Below the pieces are notes generated by a model. The model was not told the DNA's origin and searched no databases. It saw only the letters and a list, made by a program, of their open reading frames with translations. Below are positions 1-7,968 of a stretch of 64,000 bases of DNA, piece by piece. Made by a program: the position numbers and the translations under genes. Location: NCBI RefSeq assembly GCF_006715395.1, contig NZ_VFNC01000002.1:3224001-3288000 (forward strand). Reading direction: 5' to 3'. Position 1 is the stretch's first letter. Every line of letters starts with the position of its first letter. This DNA comes from Streptomyces sp. SLBN-31 (GTDB lineage: Bacteria > Actinomycetota > Actinomycetes > Streptomycetales > Streptomycetaceae).

Positions 1-948
1 GGTGGCCTCGACGACGGTCGCCTTGGTGTCCTCGGCGTACTTCAGCACCCGCGGGTCGGCGTGCACGGTGACGCCGGCCTCCGCGAGGGCGTCCAGCGCG
101 CGCGGCAGGAACTCGGGGGCGATGTCCCGGTGGACCAGGAGGGTCTCGGCGGCGTTGCAGACGCTGGGCCGCTGGGCCTTGGAGTTGATCAGGATGTCGA
201 CGGCCATGTCGAGGTCGGCCTGCGCGTCGACGTAGACGTGGCAGTTGCCCGTGCCGGTCTCGATGACAGGGACGGTGGACTCGTTCACCACGGTCTGGAT
301 CAGCGAGGCGCCGCCGCGCGGGATCAGGACGTCGACCAGGCCGCGGGCCCGCATCAGCTCGCGCACGCTCTCGCGGCTCTCGCCGGGCACCAGCTGGACG
401 GCGTCGGCGGGCAGCCCCGCCCCGCCCACGGCGTCGCGCAGCACGCGCACCAGGGCGGTGTTCGACTCGTACGCGGAGGCGGAGCCGCGCAGCAGCACCG
501 CGTTGCCGGACTTCAGGCACAGGGCCGCGGCGTCCACGGTGACGTTCGGGCGGGCCTCGTAGATGATGCCGACCACGCCGAGCGGGACGCGGACCTGGCG
601 CAGGTCGATGCCGTTGGGCAGGGTCGAGCCGCGGACGACCTCGCCGACCGGGTCGGGCAGGGCGACGACGTCCCGCACGTCGGAGGCGATGGCGCGCACC
701 CGCTCCGGGGTGAGCGTGAGCCGGTCGACGATGGCCTCGCTGGTGCCGGCCTCGCGGGCCTTGGCCACGTCCTTGGCGTTGGCCTCGACGATCTCGCTCG
801 TACGGACCTCCAGCGCGTCCGCGATGGCGGCGAGCGCGTCGTCCTTGACCGCGCGCGGCAGCGGGGCGAGGTCGGCGGCGGCGGCCTTGGCGCGGTACGC
901 GGCCTGGGCGACCGGGGACATGGAGTCGTACGGCGAGAGCGTGGTCAT
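1..948 (-). CDS. proA: Glutamate-5-semialdehyde dehydrogenase (gamma-glutamyl phosphate reductase), C-terminus cut by window edge
   Basis: ProA reduces gamma-glutamyl phosphate to glutamate-5-semialdehyde with NADPH, the second step of proline synthesis. The 316 residues present cover the N-terminal and catalytic parts. The ALDH-type nucleophile is in the [11 protein letters not shown] stretch (Cys264), preceded by the conserved [10 protein letters not shown] segment. Family members are about 415-430 residues, so roughly 100-110 C-terminal residues lie left of the window. The ATG at 948 is the first start, but no Shine-Dalgarno (SD) sequence is visible before it; an in-frame ATG nine codons inside is an alternative. 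proB lies upstream on the same strand, separated by one small gene. The enzyme assignment is firm. Confidence 0.96.
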   Translation of the reverse strand, partial: MTTLSPYDSMSPVAQAAYRAKAAAADLAPLPRAVKDDALAAIADALEVRTSEIVEANAKDVAKAREAGTSEAIVDRLTLTPERVRAIASDVRDVVALPDPVGEVVRGSTLPNGIDLRQVRVPLGVVGIIYEARPNVTVDAAALCLKSGNAVLLRGSASAYESNTALVRVLRDAVGGAGLPADAVQLVPGESRESVRELMRARGLVDVLIPRGGASLIQTVVNESTVPVIETGTGNCHVYVDAQADLDMAVDILINSKAQRPSVCNAAETLLVHRDIAPEFLPRALDALAEAGVTVHADPRVLKYAEDTKATVVEAT

Positions 949-1009
949 GAGGGAAGGGTAGTGCGCCGGACCGGGCCTTTCACCGCTCGTCCCACACCCC
1001 GAGACGGTG

Positions 1010-1438
1010 TCAAAAGGGGTGAACTCCGACAGGGGTCGCCGGTGGCGGCCCGTACCCCTCCGCGAGGCGCTGGTGGTAGGTCTCGCGGTCGATGACCTCC
1101 AGGCCGACGATCTCCCACGGCGGCAGCTTGGCGGTCTGGCGGTGCTCGCCCCACAGGCGCAGGGCGACGGCGGCCGCATCGTGCAGGTCGCGTGCCTCCT
1201 CCCAGTAGCGGATCTCCGCGTGGTCGTTGGCATACCTGCTGGTCAGCAGAAAGGGGTGGTCGTGGGCGAGCTGTTCGAGGGCGCGCCGGACCTCGTGCAG
1301 CGGGGCGGCCTGACCGGAGACGCTGAGGGTGACGTGCCACAGCCGGGGCAGGTCGGCCGGCTCCTCGTAGGACTCGCCGGCCGTGACGCTGGTCAGACCA
1401 CCGCGGGACGCCGCCGCCCCAGGGCGTACTCGTCTCAC
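1010..1438 (-). CDS. Conserved hypothetical protein between proB and proA
   Basis: A 142-residue soluble protein that I can assign to no function. It has an N-terminal Arg/Ala-rich segment, then a compact alpha/beta-looking domain with acidic and aromatic residues ([33 protein letters not shown]). The GTG start is fixed by an excellent SD sequence (AAAGGAGG, 6 nt before the GTG). It lies 61 bp upstream of proA on the same strand, which suggests cotranscription. From memory, proteins like this occur at the same place in other streptomycetes, so it is likely a core gene. The region upstream carries two spaced imperfect repeats that could be regulatory. Confidence 0.8.
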   Translation of the reverse strand: MRRVRPGAAASRGGLTSVTAGESYEEPADLPRLWHVTLSVSGQAAPLHEVRRALEQLAHDHPFLLTSRYANDHAEIRYWEEARDLHDAAAVALRLWGEHRQTAKLPPWEIVGLEVIDRETYHQRLAEGYGPPPATPVGVHPF

Positions 1439-1526
1439 GACGGCCTCCTTTGCGCGGCATCGAGCGGTGCTCGTGCGGAACGGGTCCCTGAGTCAAAGTT
1501 GAGCAGGCCGCAAGGGCTCATGGGGC

Positions 1527-1578
1527 GGTTTTGCGGAACGTCCACCTCAGGGCGGGCCGTTTTGCGGGTCGTTCACCC
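1527..1578. repeat. Two imperfect 20-bp direct repeats, 31-bp period, upstream of the 1010-1438 gene
   Basis: Two copies of GTTTTGCGG-NN-CGTYCACC lie at about 1528-1546 and 1559-1577 and match at 17 of 20 positions. The 31-bp spacing is close to three helical turns. They lie 90-140 bp upstream of the minus-strand gene starting at 1438 and just downstream of proB. Nothing else in the 1439-1623 gap stands out. An operator pair is only an inference. Confidence 0.35.
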
Positions 1579-1623
1579 TGTTTTCGGCGGCGGAACGCCC
1601 TGGCCGGGCCTGCGGTGGGCGCG

Positions 1624-2751
1624 TCAGGGACGAAGGATCACCAGGTCGTCACGGTGGACGACCTCGCGTTCGTAGGCCGGGCCCAGTTCGCGCGCCAGCT
1701 CCCGCGTCGAACGCCCGAGCAGCTGGGGGATCTCCTTGGCGTCGAAGTTGACGAGCCCGCGGGCCACCGCGCGCCCCTCGCCGTCGCGCAGCTCGACCGG
1801 GTCGCCGGCGACGAAATCGCCCTCCACGCCGGCGATGCCGGCCGGCAGCAGCGACTTGCGCCGCTCGACGACCGCCCGTACCGCCCCCTCGTCCAGGGTC
1901 AGGTGACCTTGCGGGGTGGAGGCGTGCTGCAGCCACAGCAGGCGGTCGGCGTAGCGCTTGCCGGTGACGTGGAACCAGGTCCCGGTGTCCCCGCCGGACA
2001 GGGCCTCCGCCGCGTGCACGGCGCTGGTCAGCACCACGGGGATGCCGGCCGCGGCGGCGATACCGGCCGCCTCGATCTTGGTGACCATGCCGCCCGTGCC
2101 GACGCCGGCCTTGCCCGCGCTGCCGATCTCGACGTGCGCGAGATCCTGCGGGCCGCGCACCTCGGCTATCCGCGAGGTGCCGGGCCGGCCGGGGTCGCCG
2201 TCGTAGACGCCGTCGACGTCGGAGAGCAGCACCAGCAGGTCTGCGTGGACCAGATGCGCCACCAGCGCCGCGAGGCGGTCGTTGTCGCCGAAGCGGATCT
2301 CGTCGGTGGCGACGGTGTCGTTCTCGTTCACGATCGGGAACGCGCCCATGGCGAGCAGTTTGTCGAGGGTGCGCGAGGCGTTGCGGTGATGGGCGCGGCG
2401 GCTCATGTCGTCGCTGGTCAGCAGCACCTGGCCGACGCGGACGCCGTAGCGGGCGAAGGAGGCGGTGTAGCGGGCGACGAGCAGGCCCTGGCCGACGCTG
2501 GCGGCGGCCTGCTGGCGGGCCAGGTCCCGGGGGCGGCGGCGCAGGCCCAGCGGGGCGAGTCCGGCGGCGATGGCGCCGGAGGAGACCAGGACGATCTCCC
2601 GCTCTCCCCCGCTGCGGCTCTTGGCGAGGACGTCGACGAGCGCGTCGACCCGGTCGGCGTCCAGACCGCCCGAGGCGGTGGTCAGCGACGAGGAACCCAC
2701 CTTGACGACGATCCTGCGGGCTTCCGCCACGCCCTGCCTTACCCCTGCCAC
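1624..2751 (-). CDS. proB: Glutamate 5-kinase
   Basis: Phosphorylates glutamate to gamma-glutamyl phosphate, the committed and proline-inhibited step of proline synthesis. The 375-residue protein starts VAGVRQGVAEARRIVVKVGS. It has an amino-acid-kinase fold (VKVGSSS near the N-terminus, the NENDTVATDEI segment, GVGTGGMVTKIEAA) and a C-terminal PUA domain beginning around residue 285. The GTG at 2751 is chosen because homologues begin at this point and the frame upstream is not protein-like. An AGGGG precedes it at a rather long distance. It is divergent from the pyruvyl transferase gene, with a shared 190-bp intergenic region. Confidence 0.95.
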   Translation of the reverse strand: MAGVRQGVAEARRIVVKVGSSSLTTASGGLDADRVDALVDVLAKSRSGGEREIVLVSSGAIAAGLAPLGLRRRPRDLARQQAAASVGQGLLVARYTASFARYGVRVGQVLLTSDDMSRRAHHRNASRTLDKLLAMGAFPIVNENDTVATDEIRFGDNDRLAALVAHLVHADLLVLLSDVDGVYDGDPGRPGTSRIAEVRGPQDLAHVEIGSAGKAGVGTGGMVTKIEAAGIAAAAGIPVVLTSAVHAAEALSGGDTGTWFHVTGKRYADRLLWLQHASTPQGHLTLDEGAVRAVVERRKSLLPAGIAGVEGDFVAGDPVELRDGEGRAVARGLVNFDAKEIPQLLGRSTRELARELGPAYEREVVHRDDLVILRP

Positions 2752-2942
2752 CTGCTTGTCCGTCCCCTCGCGCGCTCGGGTTGCCCCGCCAGGCAATCTA
2801 CGCGAAGGGGCACGGGCGGCGCGCATCGGTCCACTCACCGGACACGCGCCACGTAACCGGTTGCTCACGCAGTGCGTACGGCAAAAAGGTTGCACTGGTT
2901 GCCTATAGAAATAAAAGTCCCGGCAAACTTAATTTGAATGTC
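2752..2942. promoter_or_regulatory. Divergent intergenic region with an AT-rich stretch
   Basis: The 191 bp between divergent proB and the pyruvyl transferase gene must hold both promoters. Positions 2880-2940 are conspicuously AT-rich for this genome (TATAGAAATAAAAG near 2904-2917, AACTTAATTTGAAT near 2926-2939). No -35/-10 pair with standard spacing could be fixed. Confidence 0.35.
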
Positions 2943-4346
2943 GTGTCACCCAGAGATCACCAGGTCCGTCCTGCCCAGCGCATCCTCCTCCGGTCGGGGA
3001 AGAGTCCCTATGACGTCTTCTCGGTGGAGGAGGCACTGCACCAGGACGTCATCGCCACCAACTCCGGCAACCTGATCTTCAGCGACGCCGCTCACAAGAT
3101 CCTCGAGACCCCCGGCACGGAGGTGGTCTCGAACGGCATCCGCACGGATGTGTCGGCGGCGGAACGGATCAACGAGGAGTTCGACGTCTTCGTCGTGCCG
3201 CTGGCCAACGCCTTCCGGCCGTCCTTCGAGGGGCAGCTGAAGCGGCTGACGCGGCTGATCCGCCGGCTGCGCGTCCCGGTGGTGGTGCTGGGCGTCGGCG
3301 CGCAGGCCGGGCTGAGCTACAACGCGGAGCGGCTGAAGCCCATGGAGGAGTCGGTGCGCGACTTCGTCTCCGCGGTGCTGGACCGCAGCGCGTCCATCGG
3401 GGTGCGCGGCGAGTTCACCGAGAAGTACCTGCGGGGCCTGGGCTTCCACGACGTGGAGGTCATCGGCTGCCCGTCGCTGTTCCTGTACGGCGATCGGCTG
3501 CCCGTGGACAAGCGGGTGCCGGAGCTGACCGCCGCGTCGCGGATCGCGGTCAACGGTTCGCACAGCGCGGTGCAGAAGCAGGGGCTGGGCAAGGTCATCG
3601 ACCGTGCCCACGCCCGCTATCCGCACCTGACCTTCATCGGCCAGAACCTCAGCGACGCACGGCAGTTGCACTGGCGTGACCTGTCGCACCCGAACGCCAC
3701 GGTGACCGCCATTCCGACCCACCCGGACCACCCGATGTACCGGGAGGACAAGGTCCGCGTCTACGTCGACCCGGTGACCTGGATCGACGACCTGCGCGGC
3801 TACGACTTCTCGTTCGGCTCCCGCATCCACGGCAACATAGCGGCGCTGCTGGCGGGCACGCCCGCGACGGTGCTGTGCGGCGACTCGCGGACGCTGGAGC
3901 TGTGCCGCTACTTCGACATCCCGCACCGCAGGATCGACAAGCTGCCCGAGGACCTGGACCCGGCCCGGCTGTACGAGGAGGCCGACCTCTCCGGCCTGAC
4001 CGGCGGCCACGCGGAGCGGTTCGAGCGCTTCACGGCGTTCCTCGGCCGCAACGGCCTGGAGAACACGTTCACCCACGGCGACGGCGGCGCGGCCTTCGAG
4101 GCCCGGATGAGGAAGCTGTCCTTCCCGGCGGGCATCCGCCCCTGGAACGACGCCGACCTGGCCTCGCTCACCTCCCGGTTCGGCTGGATGCAGACCCGGC
4201 TCGCCGAACTGTCCCTGGACAACGACCGGTTGAGGCGCGAGCTGGAGCGCACCGCCACGACACCGGCCCCGACGTCCGTCTACCGCAAGGCCCGCCGCGT
4301 GGTGGCCCGCCCGATCAGACGAGCGCTGCAGACGGGCCGCCAGTAA
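2943..4346 (+). CDS. Polysaccharide pyruvyl transferase family protein
   Basis: A 467-residue protein of the polysaccharide pyruvyl transferase family (CsaB-like, PF04230 type), which transfers pyruvate ketals onto wall or capsular sugars. The family signature is visible as GSRIHGNIAALLAGTPATVL at residues 292-311, preceded by VLGVGAQAGLS at 115-124 and IAVNGSHS at 201-208. The last 45 residues form a charged helical tail (LTSRFGWMQTRLAELSLDNDRLRRELERT), probably coiled coil. The start is uncertain: GTG at 2943 is preferred, TTG at 2934 is possible, and neither has a good SD. It ends 5 bp from the convergent glycosyltransferase gene. With the genes at 4352-10848 it forms a surface-polymer locus. 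Confidence 0.85.
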   Translation: MSPRDHQVRPAQRILLRSGKSPYDVFSVEEALHQDVIATNSGNLIFSDAAHKILETPGTEVVSNGIRTDVSAAERINEEFDVFVVPLANAFRPSFEGQLKRLTRLIRRLRVPVVVLGVGAQAGLSYNAERLKPMEESVRDFVSAVLDRSASIGVRGEFTEKYLRGLGFHDVEVIGCPSLFLYGDRLPVDKRVPELTAASRIAVNGSHSAVQKQGLGKVIDRAHARYPHLTFIGQNLSDARQLHWRDLSHPNATVTAIPTHPDHPMYREDKVRVYVDPVTWIDDLRGYDFSFGSRIHGNIAALLAGTPATVLCGDSRTLELCRYFDIPHRRIDKLPEDLDPARLYEEADLSGLTGGHAERFERFTAFLGRNGLENTFTHGDGGAAFEARMRKLSFPAGIRPWNDADLASLTSRFGWMQTRLAELSLDNDRLRRELERTATTPAPTSVYRKARRVVARPIRRALQTGRQ

Positions 4347-4351
4347 CGGTG

Positions 4352-5551
4352 TCAGGCCGCCGCGGGCACCTTCAGCACCCGCCGGGCCTTGCGCACCGCG
4401 CGGCGCAGGACCGAGGAGGGTGTGTGCTCGCGGTAGCCGGGGAAGGCCCTGGCCTCGCGCGGGGTGGCGAGGTAGACCGAGTCGGGTATGCCCGCCGAGG
4501 CGTCACGGAAGTGCGGGTAGGCCAGGTAGACGTGGTGGCCCCGCTTCTCCAGCAGGGCCGCCGCCTGCTTCTTCGCCTTCACGAACTCCACCACGGGCAG
4601 CAGGAGTTCGGGCTTGTCCTCGGCCACCAGGTGCAGCCGCAGGCGCTCGTCGACCTTCAGCCGGCGCGCCACTCCCTCGGTCCAGAACTGCTCCATCAGC
4701 GGCTTGGCCAGCTCGAACTTGTGCCGCCGTACCTTCTCGCTGTCCTTGAGGTACTTGGGGCCGAACTGCGGCAGGAGGGTGACCACGAAAGGCCGGTGCA
4801 TGAGGGAGTCGCGCCGCTCCCCGGGCGGCACCATGTCGGCTATGAGGTTCATCAGGGCGCGCGCGGAGTCGAAACGCAGGGCGTAACCGCCGCTCTTGGT
4901 CACGTGCTTGCCGTCGTCGCGGCCGACCAGGTAGTAGCAGGTGTGGTCGGCGATCACGGAGACGCCGTCGGCCCGCAGATAGGCCTCCATCGTGAACAGC
5001 GCGTCTTCGCCGGTCCACAGGGACTCGTCGAAGCGCATGCCGTGCCGCTCCAGGAGCTCCCGCCGGAACAGCTTCTGCGCGCTCAGCGTGAACTTGATGT
5101 TGGAGGAGAAGACGTCCGTGCGTTCCAGGGTCTTGCCCCACATCGACTGCGGCGGCTTGCGGTTGATGCCCTCGACCCTGCCGAGAACGACGTCCGTGCC
5201 GTTGCGGTCGGCCATGTCGACCATGCGTTCCAGAGCCTCGGGGCCGAGCCGGTCGTCGGCGTCGAGGAAGAACACATAGCGCCCGGCGGCCTTGCTCAGG
5301 CCGACGTTGCGGGGGCCGCTGGGGCCGCCGGAGTTGGCCTGCCGGATCACGGTGACGGACATGGAGACGCGGTCGGCGAACTCCTCCAAGTACTCCCCCG
5401 TGCCGTCGGTGGAGCCGTCGTCCACCGCGATCACCTCGATGCGCCCCGGGTCGATGGTCTGTGCCTCGACGGACGCGAGGCATTCGACCAGGTAAGGCAT
5501 CGCTTCGTACGCTCCGATGACGACAGTCACATCAGGCTGCGCCACGGTCAC
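4352..5551 (-). CDS. Glycosyltransferase family 2 protein
   Basis: A 399-residue cytosolic GT-A-fold transferase. The N-terminal VTVVIGAYEAMPYLVECLAS segment, VDDGSTDGT (nucleotide-binding Asp, residues 43-51) and LDADD (metal-binding DXD, 96-100) define family GT2. Residues 150-330 contain the W-TGEDALF acceptor-side motif typical of teichoic-acid and capsule GT2 enzymes. The basic tail (RRAVRKARRVLK) could associate with membrane. The GTG start at 5551 has a GAGGGG SD five bases upstream. It probably adds a sugar substituent or linkage unit to the polymer made by the neighbouring polymerase; the exact donor cannot be read from sequence. Confidence 0.88.
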   Translation of the reverse strand: MTVAQPDVTVVIGAYEAMPYLVECLASVEAQTIDPGRIEVIAVDDGSTDGTGEYLEEFADRVSMSVTVIRQANSGGPSGPRNVGLSKAAGRYVFFLDADDRLGPEALERMVDMADRNGTDVVLGRVEGINRKPPQSMWGKTLERTDVFSSNIKFTLSAQKLFRRELLERHGMRFDESLWTGEDALFTMEAYLRADGVSVIADHTCYYLVGRDDGKHVTKSGGYALRFDSARALMNLIADMVPPGERRDSLMHRPFVVTLLPQFGPKYLKDSEKVRRHKFELAKPLMEQFWTEGVARRLKVDERLRLHLVAEDKPELLLPVVEFVKAKKQAAALLEKRGHHVYLAYPHFRDASAGIPDSVYLATPREARAFPGYREHTPSSVLRRAVRKARRVLKVPAAA

Positions 5552-5647
5552 ATTTCCCCCTCGTCACGGGATCTTTCCCCCGTATCGTCTTATTGCCTAC
5601 CTGCTAGACGGCCGACCATGGGTGCGGGTTGCCCGTACGTACGTAAA

Positions 5648-5691
5648 AAGGGCCCGGTTTTCGAGGATCACTCCTCGGAAACCGGGCCCTT
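5648..5691 (-). terminator. Rho-independent terminator downstream of the polymerase gene
   Basis: A 20-bp stem (5648-5667 with 5672-5691, one G:T pair) around a 4-nt loop. In the minus-strand transcript it is followed by a U tract, so it ends the gene at 5716-7827. The following glycosyltransferase at 5551 therefore probably has its own promoter in the 5560-5645 stretch. Confidence 0.9.
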
Positions 5692-5715
5692 CTCACCGTT
5701 TTCACATACGGGGGC

Positions 5716-7827
5716 TCACGCGGTGGTGGGCGGCTGCGCCGACAGCGCGTCCGACAGTTCGTCGGCGCCGGGCGTGCCCGCCGCGGCGGCGCGGGACTCC
5801 TGGCCGAGGTTGCGGGTCTCGGCCTTGAGCGCCAGGTCGGCGACCGCGGTGTTGAACTGCTCGATGGAGGTCGGCTCGTCCGGGCCGAGCAGGTACTCCT
5901 TGAGCTCCTTGCGGTCCTCGGCCAGCGGGTCGGCGGCGGGGTCGCGGACCGCGGCCAGCAGCTCGCCCAGTTCGGCGGCGGAGTTGGACAGGATCGTGGC
6001 CGCGCGCACCGCGGTGTTCTGCCGCTTGAACTCCTCCACGCCCAGCTCGGCGGAGTCCGTCACCGCGTACGGCTTGCCGCTGGCGATGAAGTCGGAGACC
6101 ACGCTGGAGATGTCGGAGACCATCGCGTCGGAGGCGTTGAAGCAGTCGTACAGGCGCGGCTCGGCGCCCGTGATCACGCGGTGCTCGAAGCCGCCGCAGG
6201 AGCGCCAGTAGGCGTCGTTCCACTCGGTGCGCAGCCGGGCGACCTCCTCGTGCTTCTTGAGGTCGACCACGCCGTCACGGGTGGCCTCGGCCTCGTCGCC
6301 GCGGTCGCCCGCGGTGCCGGAGAGCTCGGCCAGGCGCGCCTCGATACGGGCCAGTTCGGCCTTGGCCTGCGCCTGGGCGGCGGTGTCGGCGGTGAAGCGG
6401 GGGTCGGCTGCGCGCTCGGCGGCGGCCTTCTCGACCAGCGCGGTGATGCGCTGGTGCGCGGCGCCGGCCTCCTTGCTGACGGTGCCGGTGAACGGGTGCG
6501 GCTTGTACAGCACACGGACCGGCGGGTCGGCCTTGATGAGCTTCTTGACGATGTTCTCGCCGGCCAGCACCAGCGAGGTGTTGCCCGGGTTGCCGTCCCA
6601 TCCCTCCCAGGTGGGCGCGTACAACACGGTGGGGATGCGTGCGTCGGCGGCTCCGCCGCGGGGGCCGTCGGGGACGTCCTGCCGGCCCTGGATCGGCGCC
6701 AGCTGCGGACGGCCGACCTCCACGATGTCGTCGTCGCGGACGCCGACGTCGGCGATGGCGTAGCGGTCGCGGCCCGCGCGGCCCGCGGTCCACACCTCGT
6801 CGTACACCTTGCTGAAGGGGTTGACGCTGGCGAGCTTGTCGCTGTCGCCGTGGCCGATGAAGACGTGCTTCATGGTGGGCACGCGCAGCAGGTGGATGTT
6901 CTTGCCGACGTTGGCCGCGTACAGCGCGACGCGCACGGTGGTCAGGTCCATGTTCATCAGATGGACACCGCCGGGCACGCAGATGACCGGGGCCGTGGTG
7001 GGCGCCAGGTTGGCCAGGATGACCCGCTCGCGCAGGATGACCAGCGGCCGGGAGTCGAGCTGCTCCATCGTCTCCAGCCACATGTTGACCTGGTAGGCGG
7101 AGTCCTTGGAGCCGGAGAAGTACAGCACCGTCTCGGGCTTGTACTCGCGCAGCCAGTCGTCGACGGCCGCCAGGACCTTCTCGGCGTTCGGCGGGATCTT
7201 GCTGCCGCGGACGTACGGCATCAGCGCGAGGACGTACAGACAGCCCAGGAAGATGGTGACGCCGATGCCGATGAAGCCGGGCACCGACGACTTCATCTCA
7301 GCGGCGACCAGGATGCCGGCGACGGCCCCGAGGTCGAGATGGAGCATCTTCTCGGCCGAGCGGTTCAGCAGGAAGCGCGGCGGGGCGTCCGGGATGCGGA
7401 TGCGGGACTTCAGGTCGACGTTGCGGGTGGCGACCGGCATCCGGCGGCGGTTGCGGATCAGGGTGACCAGGGCGCCGTGCGGGGCCTGGAGGCCGTAGAA
7501 GGCGATGAAGCAGGCGACCGCGCCGTAGTAGATCAGGTTGCCCGCGAGGGACAGCCGGGCCAGCAGCAGGATCAGCAGCAGCTCTCGGATCAGGAAGCGG
7601 ATCGAGAGGCCGGCGCGGACCTTGCTGAGCCGGTTGACCAGGTAGCTGCCCTTGCGGTGCAGATAGTGGTCGGCGGCGTACGTCACGGCGGCGGCCGCGG
7701 CGAAGGCGGGCACGCTCGGGACGAGCGCAGCCAGCATCAGCGCCGGGAAGCCCAGCATCATGAGCGCCGCCGCGGCCAGCTCGGCCGCGCTGCCCACCCG
7801 GGCGACGCGAATAGCGGTGGATATCAC
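5716..7827 (-). CDS. Membrane-anchored CDP-glycerol/ribitol phosphotransferase (teichoic-acid-type polymerase)
   Basis: A 703-residue member of the CDP-glycerol:poly(glycerophosphate) glycerophosphotransferase family (TagF/TarL-like), which polymerises or primes polyol-phosphate chains at the inner face of the membrane. About 210 N-terminal residues hold several hydrophobic segments, more than typical TagF proteins have. The C-terminal GT-B region carries IGHGDSDK (residues 324-331), LYAPTWEGWDG, YKPHPFTG and SDISSVVSDF. Between KPHP and SDISS lies an unusual Ala/Glu-rich insertion of roughly 100 residues, likely coiled coil. The GTG at 7827 is chosen because the membrane segments follow directly; the SD is weak. 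It lies downstream of the CDP-polyol synthase gene, its likely substrate supplier. The polyol (glycerol or ribitol) is inferred, not proven. Confidence 0.87.
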   Translation of the reverse strand: MISTAIRVARVGSAAELAAAALMMLGFPALMLAALVPSVPAFAAAAAVTYAADHYLHRKGSYLVNRLSKVRAGLSIRFLIRELLLILLLARLSLAGNLIYYGAVACFIAFYGLQAPHGALVTLIRNRRRMPVATRNVDLKSRIRIPDAPPRFLLNRSAEKMLHLDLGAVAGILVAAEMKSSVPGFIGIGVTIFLGCLYVLALMPYVRGSKIPPNAEKVLAAVDDWLREYKPETVLYFSGSKDSAYQVNMWLETMEQLDSRPLVILRERVILANLAPTTAPVICVPGGVHLMNMDLTTVRVALYAANVGKNIHLLRVPTMKHVFIGHGDSDKLASVNPFSKVYDEVWTAGRAGRDRYAIADVGVRDDDIVEVGRPQLAPIQGRQDVPDGPRGGAADARIPTVLYAPTWEGWDGNPGNTSLVLAGENIVKKLIKADPPVRVLYKPHPFTGTVSKEAGAAHQRITALVEKAAAERAADPRFTADTAAQAQAKAELARIEARLAELSGTAGDRGDEAEATRDGVVDLKKHEEVARLRTEWNDAYWRSCGGFEHRVITGAEPRLYDCFNASDAMVSDISSVVSDFIASGKPYAVTDSAELGVEEFKRQNTAVRAATILSNSAAELGELLAAVRDPAADPLAEDRKELKEYLLGPDEPTSIEQFNTAVADLALKAETRNLGQESRAAAAGTPGADELSDALSAQPPTTA

Positions 7828-7968
7828 GGAGAACCTGCTCTGGGAGGGAGTGCCGGTTTTGAATGTATTCAGGCCCCTGCGAAGACCCGGACGATGCACT
7901 GCTCAATGCACTGCATTAACCCCGGAAAGCAGAGGCCTGAATAACGGAAGACTAATTCCCGTTGATTA

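Noticed and set aside
7886..7920. Repeated GCAGTGCAT motif upstream of the polymerase gene
   Set aside because: Two short direct copies with 12-bp spacing; too short to separate from chance and no symmetry.
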